64,000 nucleotides of DNA from Codonopsis lanceolata (lineage: Eukaryota; Streptophyta; Magnoliopsida; Asterales; Campanulaceae). Shown piece by piece: positions 1 through 11,105 of the stretch. The translations under genes and the position numbers were made by a program. A model generated the notes under the pieces. The model had not been told where the DNA came from, ran no database searches, and saw nothing but the letters and a program-made list of their open reading frames with translations. The stretch spans positions 56,967,027 to 57,031,026 of the forward strand of contig CM028382.1 in NCBI GenBank assembly GCA_013146195.2, in the 5' to 3' direction. Numbering within the stretch: position 1 is the stretch's first letter; the number at the start of each line of letters is the position of its first letter.

Positions 1-213
1 AGGGTAGTCTAGTCTTTTTCCTTTCTTGTAGCAGTTAAAGCCGTTAGGCTGTGTTTGTGATTAGCAGTATATATATCTGCTAGTTTTCCTTTTTTTTGTA
101 ATCAATCAAGAAAAGAGAGAAAATTTCCATAAATAATTTCTCCAACTATTCTGTAATAAGGGTTTCCATCTTCATCAATAATATGAGTTACTCAAGAATT
201 TCATCTTCTAACA
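1..213 (+). repeat. 5' LTR (partial) of the young copia element
   Basis: It is the direct counterpart of 4987-5201 and ends in ...TAACA immediately before the primer-binding site. A TATATATAT stretch at about 68-77 is a plausible LTR promoter TATA region. The missing TG start lies upstream of the window. Confidence 0.93.
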
Positions 214-232
214 TGGTATCAAAGCAAGGTTT
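214..232 (+). promoter_or_regulatory. Primer-binding site (initiator tRNA-Met type)
   Basis: TGGTATCAAAGCA directly follows the LTR end. It matches, with one change, the TGGTATCAGAGC sequence complementary to the 3' end of plant initiator methionine tRNA used by most plant copia elements. Confidence 0.85.
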
Positions 233-353
233 ATCCGGAATCCATACAATTCCTTTCTTCCTTCAGTAAGTTCTTCCCTGATCTTCATCATCTCCAGGTT
301 CTTTTTCTTCGTCCTTCTTCTATTTCTGTTAAGTCTTCTGTCTTTGATTCATC

Positions 354-1121
354 ATGTCGGATAATAACCCCCCTATTAAAGAGGACTCAAAAATCTCTCA
401 AGAATCTGCTAGTCAAACAACAGATTACTATGACTTTTCAGAAACAACATTTCAATTACCTCCCAGTCATCCTCTTTTTCTTCATCCCCATGATCATCCA
501 GGGATGAATCTTGTTTCTGAACTCCTTACTGAAAACAATTTTACTCAATGGAAGTTAGCTATCACCATTGCTCTTTCTGCCAAGAACAAACTTGGCATGA
601 TCAATGGGACATTCAAGAAACCACAACCAGAATCTAAGTACATCAATGTCTGGGATAGATGTAATTCAATGGTGATTTCTTGGCTACTAAATTTTGTGTC
701 CCCTGAAATCCGGCAAAGTATTGTCTACTTTTCTTCATCTAGTGAAATGTGGGAAGACCTTCTTGCTAGGTATTCACAAAGTGACATTCCTAAACTCTAT
801 CAGATTAGGAAAACAATTGCCTTATGCACACAAGGCACTCTTTCTATCAATGCTTATTTCACTAAATTTAGGGGACATTGGGATGAACTTCAGAATCTGT
901 TACCCATTCCTAATTGTTCATGTGACTGTACTTGTGGAGCCTCCAAAATTCGTGAAGACTATGATCATGCCTACAAGATTACCCAATTCTTAATGGGATT
1001 TTCTGACTCTTACACTGATGTAAGAGGTCAAATCTTGCGTATGATTCCTTTACCCTCCTTGTCAAAGACTGTCTCTATGTTAATCCAAGAAGAAGGCAAA
1101 GGCAATGTGGCCACTTCTTAA
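354..1121 (+). CDS. copia Gag protein
   Basis: A 255-residue ORF with ATG at 354, 140 bases after the LTR. It is a plant copia Gag: an N-terminal region around 'TQWKLAITIALSAKNK' and the 'WDRCNSMVISWLL' and 'YSQSDIPKLYQIRK' blocks of the UBN2/retrotransposon-gag family, which forms the virus-like particle. It ends at TAA 1119-1121. The same protein plainly continues in the -1 frame from base 1118 (Leu-Asn-Gln-Gln...) into the zinc knuckle of the pol ORF. Plant copia elements usually have one continuous gag-pol ORF, so this is best read as a one-base loss. No classic X-XXY-YYZ slippery site is in the right phase here. Confidence 0.9.
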   Translation: MSDNNPPIKEDSKISQESASQTTDYYDFSETTFQLPPSHPLFLHPHDHPGMNLVSELLTENNFTQWKLAITIALSAKNKLGMINGTFKKPQPESKYINVWDRCNSMVISWLLNFVSPEIRQSIVYFSSSSEMWEDLLARYSQSDIPKLYQIRKTIALCTQGTLSINAYFTKFRGHWDELQNLLPIPNCSCDCTCGASKIREDYDHAYKITQFLMGFSDSYTDVRGQILRMIPLPSLSKTVSMLIQEEGKGNVATS

Positions 1122-4100
1122 ACCAACAAGATGCTCCTACTGCTTTACTTGGAAGGTTCAACAACAGTAATGGAGGCAACAGATTCAACAAGAATGTTCA
1201 GAATCCTGGCAAGAATATGAACAATTCAAAGGGAAAGTTTTTTTGTGATCACTGTCATGGAGACTCACACACAAAAGACAAATGTTTTTTCTTGAATGGA
1301 TTCCCAGATTGGCATCCTTTGTTTGGCACAAAACCAGACCCTTCAAAAATGCCAAAGAACAAAGCTAAATCAAAGTCTACAAATTCAGCTTGCTTGAAAG
1401 ATAACAGCAACAACAACAGTCAATTTACAAAGGAACAAGTGGCTCAGATTCTATCTATGATCAATCCCAAAGCCAACTGTGGAGAAATTGACTCCCCTCT
1501 TGAGAACATTGCTGAGTGTATGGCAGGTAACACTGAACTCACTCTTAACTATGTAAATTCATTTTGCTCATCTAATTGCAATTCAAGAACTCAAGACTGG
1601 ATTCTTGATACAGGTGCCTCAGATCATATAACCAACTCCCTGTCAAATCTTGTTGATCCTATTCCCACTCAATCACTTATCCATTTACCTAATGGAAAGA
1701 ACTCAAAAATTACACATAAAGGATCTGTCAGACTTACTAGAGATATTACTCTTCACAATGTCTTCTTTGTTCCTGATTTTCAATTTAATCTTGTCTCAGG
1801 AAGCAAACTTACTCAAAGTACTAAGTATAACCTTATCTTTACTACTAATTCTTGTTTTATTCAGGACCCTGCCAAGAACACTCTCAAGGAGATTGGTAAG
1901 CTGAATGAAGGTCTTTATAAATTGCAGACAAGCTATTGCATGGGAGAGACAAATAAGAACATAGCAGATAATTCTTCCTATAGCCAAAATAACAATGTTT
2001 CTATTCATCCTCCTGATAGTGATTTCCATTACAGTTCTTCTCCTCCTGATCCTATGTACCTGTGGCACAAAAGACTAGGCCATTTGCCTTTATATGCTAT
2101 GAAAAATATTGATTCTATATGCTCCTTGAAGTTTGATAATTACAACCAATTTCACTGTGATATATGTCACTTGGCTAGGCAAACTAGACAACCATTTAGT
2201 CTAAGCAAATCTCACAGTACATCTGCCTTTGATCTTCTTCATTGTGATGTATGGGGTCCTTACAAACATCATACACATGATGGATATAATTCCTTTTTGA
2301 CCATTGTGGATGACCATACTAGGGCCACCTGGACTATACTTTTAAAAACCAAAGCTGTTGTCCACCACTTAATACAGAACTTTATTACTATGGTCAAGAC
2401 TCAATTCAACAAAAGTGTTAAAGAAGTCAGGTCTGATAATGGCACAGAATTCTTTAACACTCAAATGAATACTTTGCTTGACTCTTTAGGAATTATCCAT
2501 CAAAGCTCTTGCACTGAGACACCTCAACAGAATGGCAGAGTTGAAAGAAAACACAGACATCTCTTAGAACTAGCTAGGGCTCTCAAATTCCAATCAAACC
2601 TCCTTATACAATTTTGGGGAGAATGTCTGCTCACTGCTACTTATCTCATTAATAGGCTCCCAAACTCTGTGTTAAAACTGAAAACTCCTTTTGAAGTCCT
2701 TTATGGTTTTAAACCTAACTATAATCATCTTAAAACCTTTGGATGTCTGTGTTATGCTTCTACTCTTGCCCTCAACAGGGACAAGTTCATGCCTAGGGCT
2801 CAGAAGTGCATTTTTCTTGGCTATGCTTATACCAAAAAGGCTTACAAATGTTACAATTTATCTACTCAAAAACTTTTCTTTAGTAGAGATGTAGTGTTTT
2901 GTGAAGACATTTTTCCCTTCAAACAAGAGAATCAATCTGAAATTACTAACAAAAACCTGTTTCCTAACATTGATGTGTGTCCCACTACTGACAATGAAGA
3001 TGAACAATTCATCACTGCCACCCAAGACACTAACAACAAAAACAATGAATCTGATAAGGATACCAATACTCAACCAAATGACAATGTTCCTGTCTCTACT
3101 AGACCTACAAGAAACAAAAGTATACCTTTAAAATTTAAAGACTACACTGACTTACCCTCTCATATCCAAACACATAATATTAAAACCAAGTCTCCTTATC
3201 CTTTCAAAAATTATTATAATTTCAATCAAATTTCAATTGAGTATATGAAATACTCATGTAAGATTTCTACTGTCACTGAACCCCAAACTTATGAACAGGC
3301 CTCTAAAGATCCTTTATGGTGTAAAGCCATGGAAGAAGAGTTAAAAGCTCTTGAAAATAATAAGACTTGGACCCTAGATTATCTTCCTAAAAACAAGCAT
3401 AAAGTTGGATCTAAATGGATTTTCAGAATTAAGTTCAATCCTGATGGGAGTGTAGATAAATATAAGGCTAGGTTAGTTGCTAAAGGTTTCACCCAAGTAG
3501 AAGGAAATGATTACTTTGAAACCTTTGCACCAGTGGCCAAAATGACATCCATTAGACTTCTTTTATCCATTGCAGCCTCAAAGAAATGGGAAATTATACA
3601 CATGGATGTGTCAAATGCCTTCTTACATGGTGACCTTAATGAGGAAATCTACATGGACCTTCCACCTGGATACAATCATAACCTTTCAAAGGACAAAGGT
3701 CCAGTTGTCTGTAAACTACATAAATCCCTTTATGGCCTCAAACAGGCACCAAGACAATGGTTTGAAAAATTCTCTCATACCTTATGTGAGTTTGGATTTA
3801 TGCAATCTTCTAATGACCACACCTTATTTACTAAGAAGAGTAATGAAAATTTTGTTGTTGTTCTTGTATATGTTGATGATCTCCTTATTTCAGGAAACAA
3901 CAAAGATCTGATCATCAAAGTAAAAGACTATCTGCATTCAAAATTCCCTGTAAAAGATTTGGGAAGTCTCAAGTACTTTCTTGGCCTGGAAATTGCCAGA
4001 AATTCTACTGGTATATGCCTTCATCAGAGGAAGTATACTGTGGACATTATCAAGGACTGTGGTCTCCTTAATGCTAAGCCCAAACTCACACCAATTGAAC

Positions 4101-4363
4101 AACATCACAAACTTGCAGTCAACACTAGCAATCCATTGAGCAATCCTTTGCCTTACAGAAGATTGATAGGGAGACTGATCTACTTAACTATCACTAGACC
4201 TGACATTGCTTATGCAGTGCACATCCTAAGTCAATTTATGGCCAAACCAACTTCTGATCAATGGAAAGCTGGCTTAAGGCTTGTCAAATATCTTAAGAGC
4301 AATCCAGGACAAGGCCTCTTCTATCCTTCAGACTCCTCTTTATCCCTTACTTGCATTACGTGA
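1118..4363 (+). CDS. copia Pol polyprotein: zinc knuckle, protease, integrase, reverse transcriptase
   Basis: An open frame that continues Gag in the -1 phase; its first ATG is at 1217 (1048 residues from there). Numbering from that ATG: CX2CX4HX4C zinc knuckle at C10, C13, H18, C23; aspartic protease DTGA at D131; GAG-pre-integrase 'LWHKRLGH' near 283; integrase triad D344, D407, E443 (35 residues between D and E, as expected) with 'TPQQNGRVERKH'; reverse transcriptase from about 740 with 'KARLVAKGFTQ' and the catalytic YVDD (D887, D888). The frame ends at TGA 4361-4363 at the start of RNase H, through small indels. Apart from that, all catalytic residues I checked are intact. Confidence 0.93.
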   Translation, partial: LNQQDAPTALLGRFNNSNGGNRFNKNVQNPGKNMNNSKGKFFCDHCHGDSHTKDKCFFLNGFPDWHPLFGTKPDPSKMPKNKAKSKSTNSACLKDNSNNNSQFTKEQVAQILSMINPKANCGEIDSPLENIAECMAGNTELTLNYVNSFCSSNCNSRTQDWILDTGASDHITNSLSNLVDPIPTQSLIHLPNGKNSKITHKGSVRLTRDITLHNVFFVPDFQFNLVSGSKLTQSTKYNLIFTTNSCFIQDPAKNTLKEIGKLNEGLYKLQTSYCMGETNKNIADNSSYSQNNNVSIHPPDSDFHYSSSPPDPMYLWHKRLGHLPLYAMKNIDSICSLKFDNYNQFHCDICHLARQTRQPFSLSKSHSTSAFDLLHCDVWGPYKHHTHDGYNSFLTIVDDHTRATWTILLKTKAVVHHLIQNFITMVKTQFNKSVKEVRSDNGTEFFNTQMNTLLDSLGIIHQSSCTETPQQNGRVERKHRHLLELARALKFQSNLLIQFWGECLLTATYLINRLPNSVLKLKTPFEVLYGFKPNYNHLKTFGCLCYASTLALNRDKFMPRAQKCIFLGYAYTKKAYKCYNLSTQKLFFSRDVVFCEDIFPFKQENQSEITNKNLFPNIDVCPTTDNEDEQFITATQDTNNKNNESDKDTNTQPNDNVPVSTRPTRNKSIPLKFKDYTDLPSHIQTHNIKTKSPYPFKNYYNFNQISIEYMKYSCKISTVTEPQTYEQASKDPLWCKAMEEELKALENNKTWTLDYLPKNKHKVGSKWIFRIKFNPDGSVDKYKARLVAKGFTQVEGNDYFETFAPVAKMTSIRLLLSIAASKKWEIIHMDVSNAFLHGDLNEEIYMDLPPGYNHNLSKDKGPVVCKLHKSLYGLKQAPRQWFEKFSHTLCEFGFMQSSNDHTLFTKKSNENFVVVLVYVDDLLISGNNKDLIIKVKDYLHSKFPVKDLGSLKYFLGLEIARNSTGICLHQRKYTVDIIKDCGLLNAKPKLTPIEQHHKLAVNTSNPLSNPLPYRRLIGRLIYLTITRPDIAYAVHILSQFMAKPTSDQWKAGLRLVKYLKSNPGQGLFYPSDSSLSLTCIT

Positions 4364-4882
4364 TTCGATCGGGCTTCTGCCCTATTACAAGAAGATACGT
4401 TAGTGGATATTGTGTCTTTTTGGTAGTGCCTTAATATCCTGGAAAAGCAAGAAACAGCATACTGTAAGTAGATCCTCATCAGAGGCAGAATACAGGAGTA
4501 TGGCAAACACCTGCTGTGAATTGATCTGGATTACAGCAATGCTCAGAGATTATCAAATCATTACTACTGATCCAATTCCTCTCCACTGTGACAATAAATC
4601 TGCTATATACATAGCTGCTAATCCTGTTTATCATGAAAGAACCAAGCACATAGAAATTGACTGCCACATTGTCAGGAATTTGGTGCAACAAAAGCTGATT
4701 ATAACCAAGCATACTCCTTCTCATCTTCAAGTGGCTGATATCATCACTAAAGCCCTTCCAAGTGCTCAATTCTCTGAATTACTGTGCAAGTTGCAAGTGA
4801 AGAATCTTTTCTCCACTTCCAACTTGAGAGGGGGTGTTAAAGACAAGGATTATGTTGATAAAGATGAAGAAGTAAACTGAAG
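4364..4882 (+). pseudogene. RNase H end of copia Pol, frameshifted
   Basis: The RNase H domain continues in another frame from about 4410: 'WKSKKQHTVSRSSSEAEY' (the conserved S-S-EAEY block), 'CDNKSAIYIAANPVYHERTKHIEIDCH' and the C-terminal 'ADIITKALPSAQF', which is typical of copia Pol. Between 4355 and 4420 the expected D-S-D-W-A core is scrambled across three frames, needing at least two small indels. The reading frame runs past 4835 into the 3' LTR, as is common. Confidence 0.85.
4824..4834 (+). promoter_or_regulatory. Polypurine tract of the copia element
   Basis: TTGAGAGGGGG immediately precedes the TG of the 3' LTR. It is the usual plus-strand priming site. Confidence 0.8.
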
Positions 4883-5201
4883 AGGGGTTAAAGTGCTCAT
4901 ATCTGATTCTTATTCATTCTTCCCAAAAGTACAGGGGTATCGGGTGTATTTAGCTTATAGTTGTTAGTTTATTCTGTTATTCATTAAGGGTAGTCTAGTC
5001 TTTTTCCTTTCTTGTAGCAGTTAAAGCCGTTAGGCTGTGTTTGTGATTAGCAGTATATATATCTGCTAGTTTTCCTTTTTTTTTTGTAATCAATCAAGAA
5101 AAGAGAGAAAATTTCCATAAATAATTTCTCCACCTATTCTGTAATAAGGGTTTCCATCTTCATCAATAATATGAGTTACTCAAGAATTTCATCTTCTAAC
5201 A
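4835..5201 (+). repeat. 3' LTR (complete, 367 bp) of the young copia element
   Basis: Starts TGTTAAAGAC after the polypurine tract and ends ...CTTCTAACA. The part from 4987 onward is nearly identical to window bases 1-213. The next bases, AAATG, would be the target-site duplication; its partner is outside the window. Confidence 0.93.
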
Positions 5202-5365
5202 AAATGTGACTAAAACAGAAGTGCAGGGTCCTACGGTGGTCCTTTCCTTGTTCGCCAATGAGAAAGAAGAAGGCATCTCCAAGTTTCAATAAGAAACAAG
5301 CAGAATGAAGGAATGAAAATCTGTTAACGTATGTTTCCAGTGTGTGTGTGTATGTGCTGAGTGGC

Positions 5366-5382
5366 TAATAATAATAATAATT

Positions 5383-5476
<94 letters not shown>

Positions 5477-5486
5477 TAATAATAAC

Positions 5487-5529
<43 letters not shown>

Positions 5530-5540
5530 TTAATAATAAA
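5366..5540. repeat. (AAT)n microsatellite
   Basis: About 57 units of AAT/TAA, interrupted by a few AAC and one TTT, just after a short (TG)n run at 5341-5352. It produces artificial poly-Asn, poly-Ile and poly-Leu reading frames. The rest of 5202-5790 shows no gene; 5570-5635 is GC-richer and unassigned. Confidence 0.97.
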
Positions 5541-5790
5541 GGAATAAACAAAGAAGAGTCGAGGGAGATCAGTGGGCCAGTGTGTGGGCTACACGTAGCG
5601 GATCGGACTTTCGGGCTCGGGGCGTTACAGACATATTTTAAAAAGATTTACCAAACACCTGAAAATGAAATCTTTTCATTTTCCAGATATCATTTTCTGG
5701 AAATGATTTTTTCCGTGAAACAATTTTAGAAGGTAATGAGTATTTATTAAAATTATAATTTATAAATAGTGTGCATAAACTCGATTTATA

Positions 5791-6048
5791 CTCCCTCCGT
5801 CCCTAAATTATTATCCTAGTTGACTCGGCGCACTGATTAAGAAAAAACAATTGACTTGATTATTTATATTGGTTTAATGTGTAGTTTCCTTTAAAGCTCA
5901 TGTGTATGTGGCTCACAATTAAAGTATGGTGAAAAAGTAAGAGCAAAGTGGTAAAAATGATGTTCTAAAAATGTAAGTTTTAATGTGGAAAATTATTTTG
6001 GGACGGACGAAAAAGGAAAGGAGGACGATAATTTAGGGACGGAGGGAG
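5791..6048. mobile_element. Stowaway-type MITE (Tc1/mariner), complete, 258 bp
   Basis: Terminal inverted repeats CTCCCTCCGTCCCTAAATTA and its complement at the right end, flanked on both sides by TA (5789-5790 and 6049-6050), the Tc1/mariner target duplication. It has no coding capacity, as is usual for the family. Confidence 0.93.
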
Positions 6049-6357
6049 TATTTCTAAATAATTTATCTGTTAAGTGAAATATTGTGCTTATATGTAAATA
6101 TGTGTAATATGAGACTATGAGTGTCCATATCTTTCTCGGGGATCGAGCTTCACTTTATTTCCGTACATGTACATTTACATGAAATAAAAATAAACAATTG
6201 AACGGGGTCCTTGCTCCTTTCCTTACCCTAAACATAATTATTTCTTTATGGTAATTTTTTTCCATGGTAGAAAATTGTTCTGCTATGTTTCACGCATGAA
6301 ATATTTAAGTTCTTGGATGGGTTAGAGTTATAGGAAAGCTCATGAGATGTAAGTTTG

Positions 6358-6471
6358 CTCCTCCGTCGGGTCAAGAATTGATGACCCAAATGCAAGAAAA
6401 GTTTAAAAAAATAATAATTATTTTGGAACAGACAAAAAAAAAAGATAATTATTTAGGAACGGAGAGCGTAT
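6358..6471. mobile_element. Decayed Stowaway-like remnant
   Basis: The right part (ATAATTATTTAGGAACGGAGAGCGTA) resembles the right end of the MITE at 5791-6048, and CTCCTCCGTC near 6358 may be its left end. Similarity is partial. The rest of 6050-7020 is AT-rich with no gene visible. Confidence 0.45.
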
Positions 6472-7019
6472 ATTTTTTCGATTATGCTTATGACCCGTTT
6501 TATATTTCAATTATAAAAAAAGAATTCATTAAAGTATTTATTGACCAAATCTTTATATAATATGTGATACAGTATAATAAAAGATTAATTTAGTACTATT
6601 TTTCATAAAAATGAATTCAATAATAACATTATGGTAGGCTATAAACTGACTATTGATTTTAATCCATTAAGAATTAATATTTAGAATCACTTGCTATTGG
6701 TATGCAAAGGTATTAAGACTTTACGATATGATATCAAAAAATGGTTTAACTTTTGGATTAATTTTTTACAATTATAAATTTTAATTATAATTTTTTTAAA
6801 TAAGCAACGATCACATTTTTTCCCTAAATTGAGTTTGTGATGATTGAGGAAGACCACTGTGTGTATGTTAAACGATCCAAGAAAAAGATTAATATGAACA
6901 AAATAAATAAAAAATGATAAACAATATAATCAAAGAAAATCACATAATTTTTTTAAAAAGTTATTATAAATTTTAAAATATTTTTTTATATACAATATTT
7001 TTCGTTAAAGATGTACGAT

Positions 7020-7790
7020 TATTACAACTATTACTATCACATAAAAAATTCAAAGACCCTTAAAATTAGTAACTCTAGACAAAGCGACATACTGATCATA
7101 ACTAAAAATAGAGTTTTTCAAAATAAGTCTGACGCTGGACACTTTTATTTATAGACATTTCGTAAGACACCATCAACGTAAACTGTCTTATTTGAAATTT
7201 GAATGAAATTCAATGATCAGATGGTGTCAGTGATATTTTTGAAATAAAACAGTACCACCAGAATAACCATTTGAAAGAACCCGGCCTTCTAAAACATGAT
7301 TTATTAGCCTTATAATAATTAATCGCGTGTTAATACATAACCCAAGGAAATGGTCAATGTTACGAAGCAACATTAATGAAGTTTCAACCTTCAAATTCAA
7401 CTCATGATTTAGGATTCTAGAACATGAAATTCAATTTAAAACTTTAGGAATATCTATATCGTTCAAAAGATCAACGTTTCTATCAAAATGACAGGAAAAA
7501 TCTGAGCTAAAAAACAATCTTCCTTTTGAATTGTTCTTCAATACCGTATAATCATTTATTGTATTAACCACATCAAGAGTTGGATCTAGAATAACTCTCT
7601 TTTCCAAAAACGATGAATCATCAAGACTGTTTCCAAATGAATGATATGCGCTTTGTACAATTGGAGCGATTGGATCGTTAAATTCCTTAAGCAGGAGTTG
7701 ATTGAGAATATCAACATAAGCACAATTATCATTTGGTTCACCAATTTTACCATCGTCAATCTTCGCGATCCAATCGACAAAAAGTTTCAA
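7020..7790 (-). pseudogene. Helitron Pif1-like helicase, C-terminal remnant
   Basis: Read on the minus strand, 7790-7431 gives an open stretch with 'LFVDWIAKIDDGK', 'DPIAPIVQSAY', 'LDPTLDVVNTINDY' and 'DLLNDI', which follow the C-terminal third of plant Helitron Rep/helicase proteins. Beyond the stop the similarity goes on in broken frames: 'SLMLLRNID..LGLC' (about 7300-7360) and 'YVALSRVTNFKGL' (about 7050-7095), the last conserved helicase motif. Stops and frameshifts show the gene is dead. It encoded the DNA-unwinding part of the rolling-circle transposase. No Rep domain or Helitron ends were found. Confidence 0.82.
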
Positions 7791-10700
7791 TTATTTAGAA
7801 CTGTCGTTGGACTTATACTTTGTATCTCATATATATTCGTTGTCAACCTCAATACATGTTAATCTCTCCACAAATATAATGAATTAATAGTGAGATGAAC
7901 TATGTCTTGTGTACTTCTTTTTGGAATCACATATATTTTAAAAAATTATTATAAATTTTGGAATACTGCTTTATATAATATTTATTATTGAAAACCTATG
8001 ATTATTACTTTTAATTCTATAAGAGGTGATTTTAAAGCATGGAGTTGTATTTATCCTTGCATACGACACTGTACTTTGAAATGCTAATATTAAAACAGCG
8101 AGATAATCTTTCTTGCTACCAAATAAAAGCACAAAAAAATTACATTTAAATTTTGGATTGGTAATTTTCAAATAACCTTAAAAAAACACAAATGTTTATG
8201 GTGTATATATATAAATAAATATTAAATAGTCAAATATCAAACTGTTTGTTATATCTAATAAAAAAAATTGAAGTCAAAATAACAAACTTTAAACAAAACC
8301 TCCAACACAAAAATATTAGGAATAACATATTATGCAACATAATTTTTATACAACTATTCAATAACAAAGATAGTTGATATTTCGCTAGGTCCCCTTCCCT
8401 TTTTCGAAATATGTAGCCACATCATCCCGCAATAAACTCTAACATTAAATACCTTCAAACCATTTCACAGCTAAGTTTCTTAGATTTCCTTTTTATTTTT
8501 TTAAATAAAATTTTGAAATAAATTTGTATGATACAAATTTGAATTTCGATTATTATTAAAAAAAAATTGAGAGTTTAATTTAACTAAGTATGGAAAATAT
8601 ACAAATCTTATAGCTAATTAATTATATCCAAGTACATATCAGTATGCATCTTTACTTTAAAAAACAGTTTATAAAAATAGAAACTCTAAATCTATCATAT
8701 ATGAGAAAAATTTTAAGCATATGATTTTTTTTTCCAATTTGTTTTTCAAAATGGAAAAAAAAAATCAGATCCCAACTTTTTATGTTGGACATTTGTTTTA
8801 TATATTTAATTTTAACAAAAAATGGAAAAATAAACATCAGTTATGCACTTTTTGACTTTAGATCTGATGAAAATGAAGAAAAACATCCTATATTTGTATA
8901 TTTTGATAAATATTTGTAAAATTGAAGTTCAAATTAACATTGGCCTGTTATCGATTATGTTGAATAAATATATATCTTTTGTAAACTAACTTTAATAGGT
9001 TAAAGTTTTTTGCAAATATTAGGCCTGAATATTTAAACATATAGGCTGGACAAATATACTAAGATTTTTATTTGTTAATTTAGGGTTTTTTTTTGCATAT
9101 ATTAGACTTGAATTTTTAAATATGTAGGCTAGACAAATATATTAAGAATTTTATTTTTTAGCTTCAGATTTTATTAAAATGGAGTACAAAAAATCTCATA
9201 TGTATGTATATATATATATATTTATTTATCTATTTTTTAATGGGTAAGTGTGACCCATAGTCTTGCCATCTCTCCCACCCCTTGTGTCAGATGTATATTT
9301 ATTTTCTTATAAATTTGTCAATTATTTGTTCAATCTAACCTTAGTCTATGTCTGATCTATAGATTTCACATATAAAATTGCTTGAATTTTTATAAGTATT
9401 CGACGGTTAAACACAAAATATTTGAATGACAATAGGAGTAGTGCATATGTTGATACTTTATACAATAATTATTTTTCTGGACTATTACCATTATTGGTGA
9501 CAAGTAAATGTTCAGAGTAAATTTATTGTAGATATTCGGTTACTAATTTGTATTTTCTATTTACTAATTTATATGAAATTATCTGTAAATTTCATAATAT
9601 GTCATAATTATGTATGTTTATATTATTGTTGTATGTAGTAAATTATTTGAAATCAGACTGTTATATAATTTATTGATATATAAACTTGTTATAAAATATA
9701 GAAAATATATTTTTTAGAATAATGAAAATACCTAAGCACCTCGAACAACAAACTGGTTCTAAAAATCTTTAAATTTTAGAACTATAAGAATCTAAAATTT
9801 ATAAGAATGAAGAAGAATTAAACTTTTCATAAAACTACTCATATTACTCATAAATTAAGCTTCAAAACATCTAAACAAAATGATTTGTTTCAAAATATTT
9901 ATTGCATTTAGTTTATACACTTCATACGGTTGCAAATAACTATGGTTGACAATCATTTTATATACTCCTTGGAGAAACATTAATTTAATGCATGTGTTCT
10001 TTTACTAATTTGTCTTTGTCTATTAACAAATTTATCTGCTATCCATCTTTTATATTTCTTATTACATCGATGAATAAGTTTTAAATAAAGTTAGTTAAAA
10101 TATTAAAGCTTTCATGAGGTAATGATAATATTTTATGTTGAACAATACATTATTTAGTAAGCCTGTTAATGTAATTTGTTTTTTACTAAACGAAAAAAAT
10201 ATTATCATTATTTTGGACATTTACTAAAAATATTTCTTTAGTAAACCATTAACTAATTCATTAGTGATGATAAGTAACTATGTTACTTTGATTTATGGTT
10301 TTAAACTAGTTTGAATAATACTGCATTGTAATTATTTGTCAAAATTATTAATAATAATTGTGGCAAATAATTTAAATTGAATCGACTGTTTCATCATTTA
10401 ATCTTATTTCTGAGAGTTTATATTACCGTTGTGAAGATTTAGAAACCAATATACCAATTACAAATGCAAAAAAAATATTAAATTTAAAAAAAATGTGAAA
10501 TCGGATATAGAATAAATTATTCAATATTTAATATTATTTTGATATTGTATTTCTTGTTATTTCGTAAATCATATTGAACTATATTAAATGCTATACAATT
10601 TGTTTACATTAAATGCACTAAAGATATTTGTAAAGTCATTTGTATCTAAAAAGTTGTTGTCAACTTCATTAATTGATTTTCATTTCAATTTTCAAAAACA

Positions 10701-10950
10701 ATATGACAAATATACAAATTATAAATATTTCTAAATTTGGAAAGTTACTTTTGGTGGAATATTTCCATTATTTACTCATCTCCTTTTATAAATATATAGA
10801 TATTTCAAAATTGTGGATTTTTTTGTGTGGGAAAAAAAATGTATCTGTTTTAATTGGTTTATGTACACAGATTAATTTTAATTACTATAGGAAGAAGAGT
10901 AATATAATAATAGTACATTTAATGAGATGCTAGGTTTGTTTAGCATTTAC
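7791..10950. other. AT-rich DNA without recognisable genes
   Basis: Very AT-rich sequence, perhaps further remains of the Helitron at its left: 7930-8000 resembles 6950-7020. It includes an 83-bp tandem duplication at about 9011-9176 (TGCAAATATTAGGCCTGAAT versus TGCATATATTAGACTTGAAT). No ORF with family resemblance was seen on either strand. Confidence 0.6.
9011..9176. repeat. Two-copy tandem repeat, 83-bp unit
   Basis: The two units start at 9011 and 9094 and both contain ...TTTAAA(C/T)AT(A/G)TAGGCT(G/A)GACAAATATA... They are diverged, so this is an old duplication in otherwise featureless DNA. Confidence 0.8.
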
Positions 10951-10952
10951 TA

Positions 10953-11105
10953 CCCCCGTCCAAAAATACACGATTTTTTTAGCTTAAGAATTTGTCTCAA
11001 AATAAATAATGTCATAAAATTTTAAAAGTAATTTATTTACATTTTGTTAAAATTACTCCTATTAATGAAATACTTTCTAATTAAATGTTGTGTCTAGTCT
11101 CACCA
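10953..11105. mobile_element. Stowaway-like MITE, left part only
   Basis: Begins TA|CCCCCGTCCAAAAATACACG, a degenerate Stowaway left end. No matching right end occurs before the retrotransposon-derived sequence that begins at about 11.1 kb, so it appears truncated at the junction. Confidence 0.55.

Larger units (their letters stand above)
1..5201 (+). mobile_element. Ty1/copia LTR retrotransposon, recent insertion (5' LTR truncated by window edge)
   Basis: Terminal repeats flank a primer-binding site, gag, pol in copia order (protease, integrase, reverse transcriptase, RNase H) and a polypurine tract. Position 1 matches 4987, so about 152 bases of the 5' LTR lie outside the window. Along the shared ~213 bases the LTRs differ by one substitution (A145 versus C5133) and a T-run of 8 versus 10, so insertion was recent. 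Integrase before reverse transcriptase places it in Ty1/copia, closest in style to RE1/TNT1-like elements. It has lesions at the gag/pol junction and in RNase H, so this copy is probably not autonomous. Confidence 0.95.

Noticed and set aside
1119..1123. Programmed -1 frameshift signal at the gag stop
   Set aside because: No X-XXY-YYZ heptamer in the required phase was found, so a single-base deletion is the simpler reading; kept only as an open question.
5324..5729. ORFs of poly-Leu, poly-Ile and poly-Asn
   Set aside because: They are translations of the (AAT)n microsatellite in three frames; no non-repetitive protein sequence is attached.
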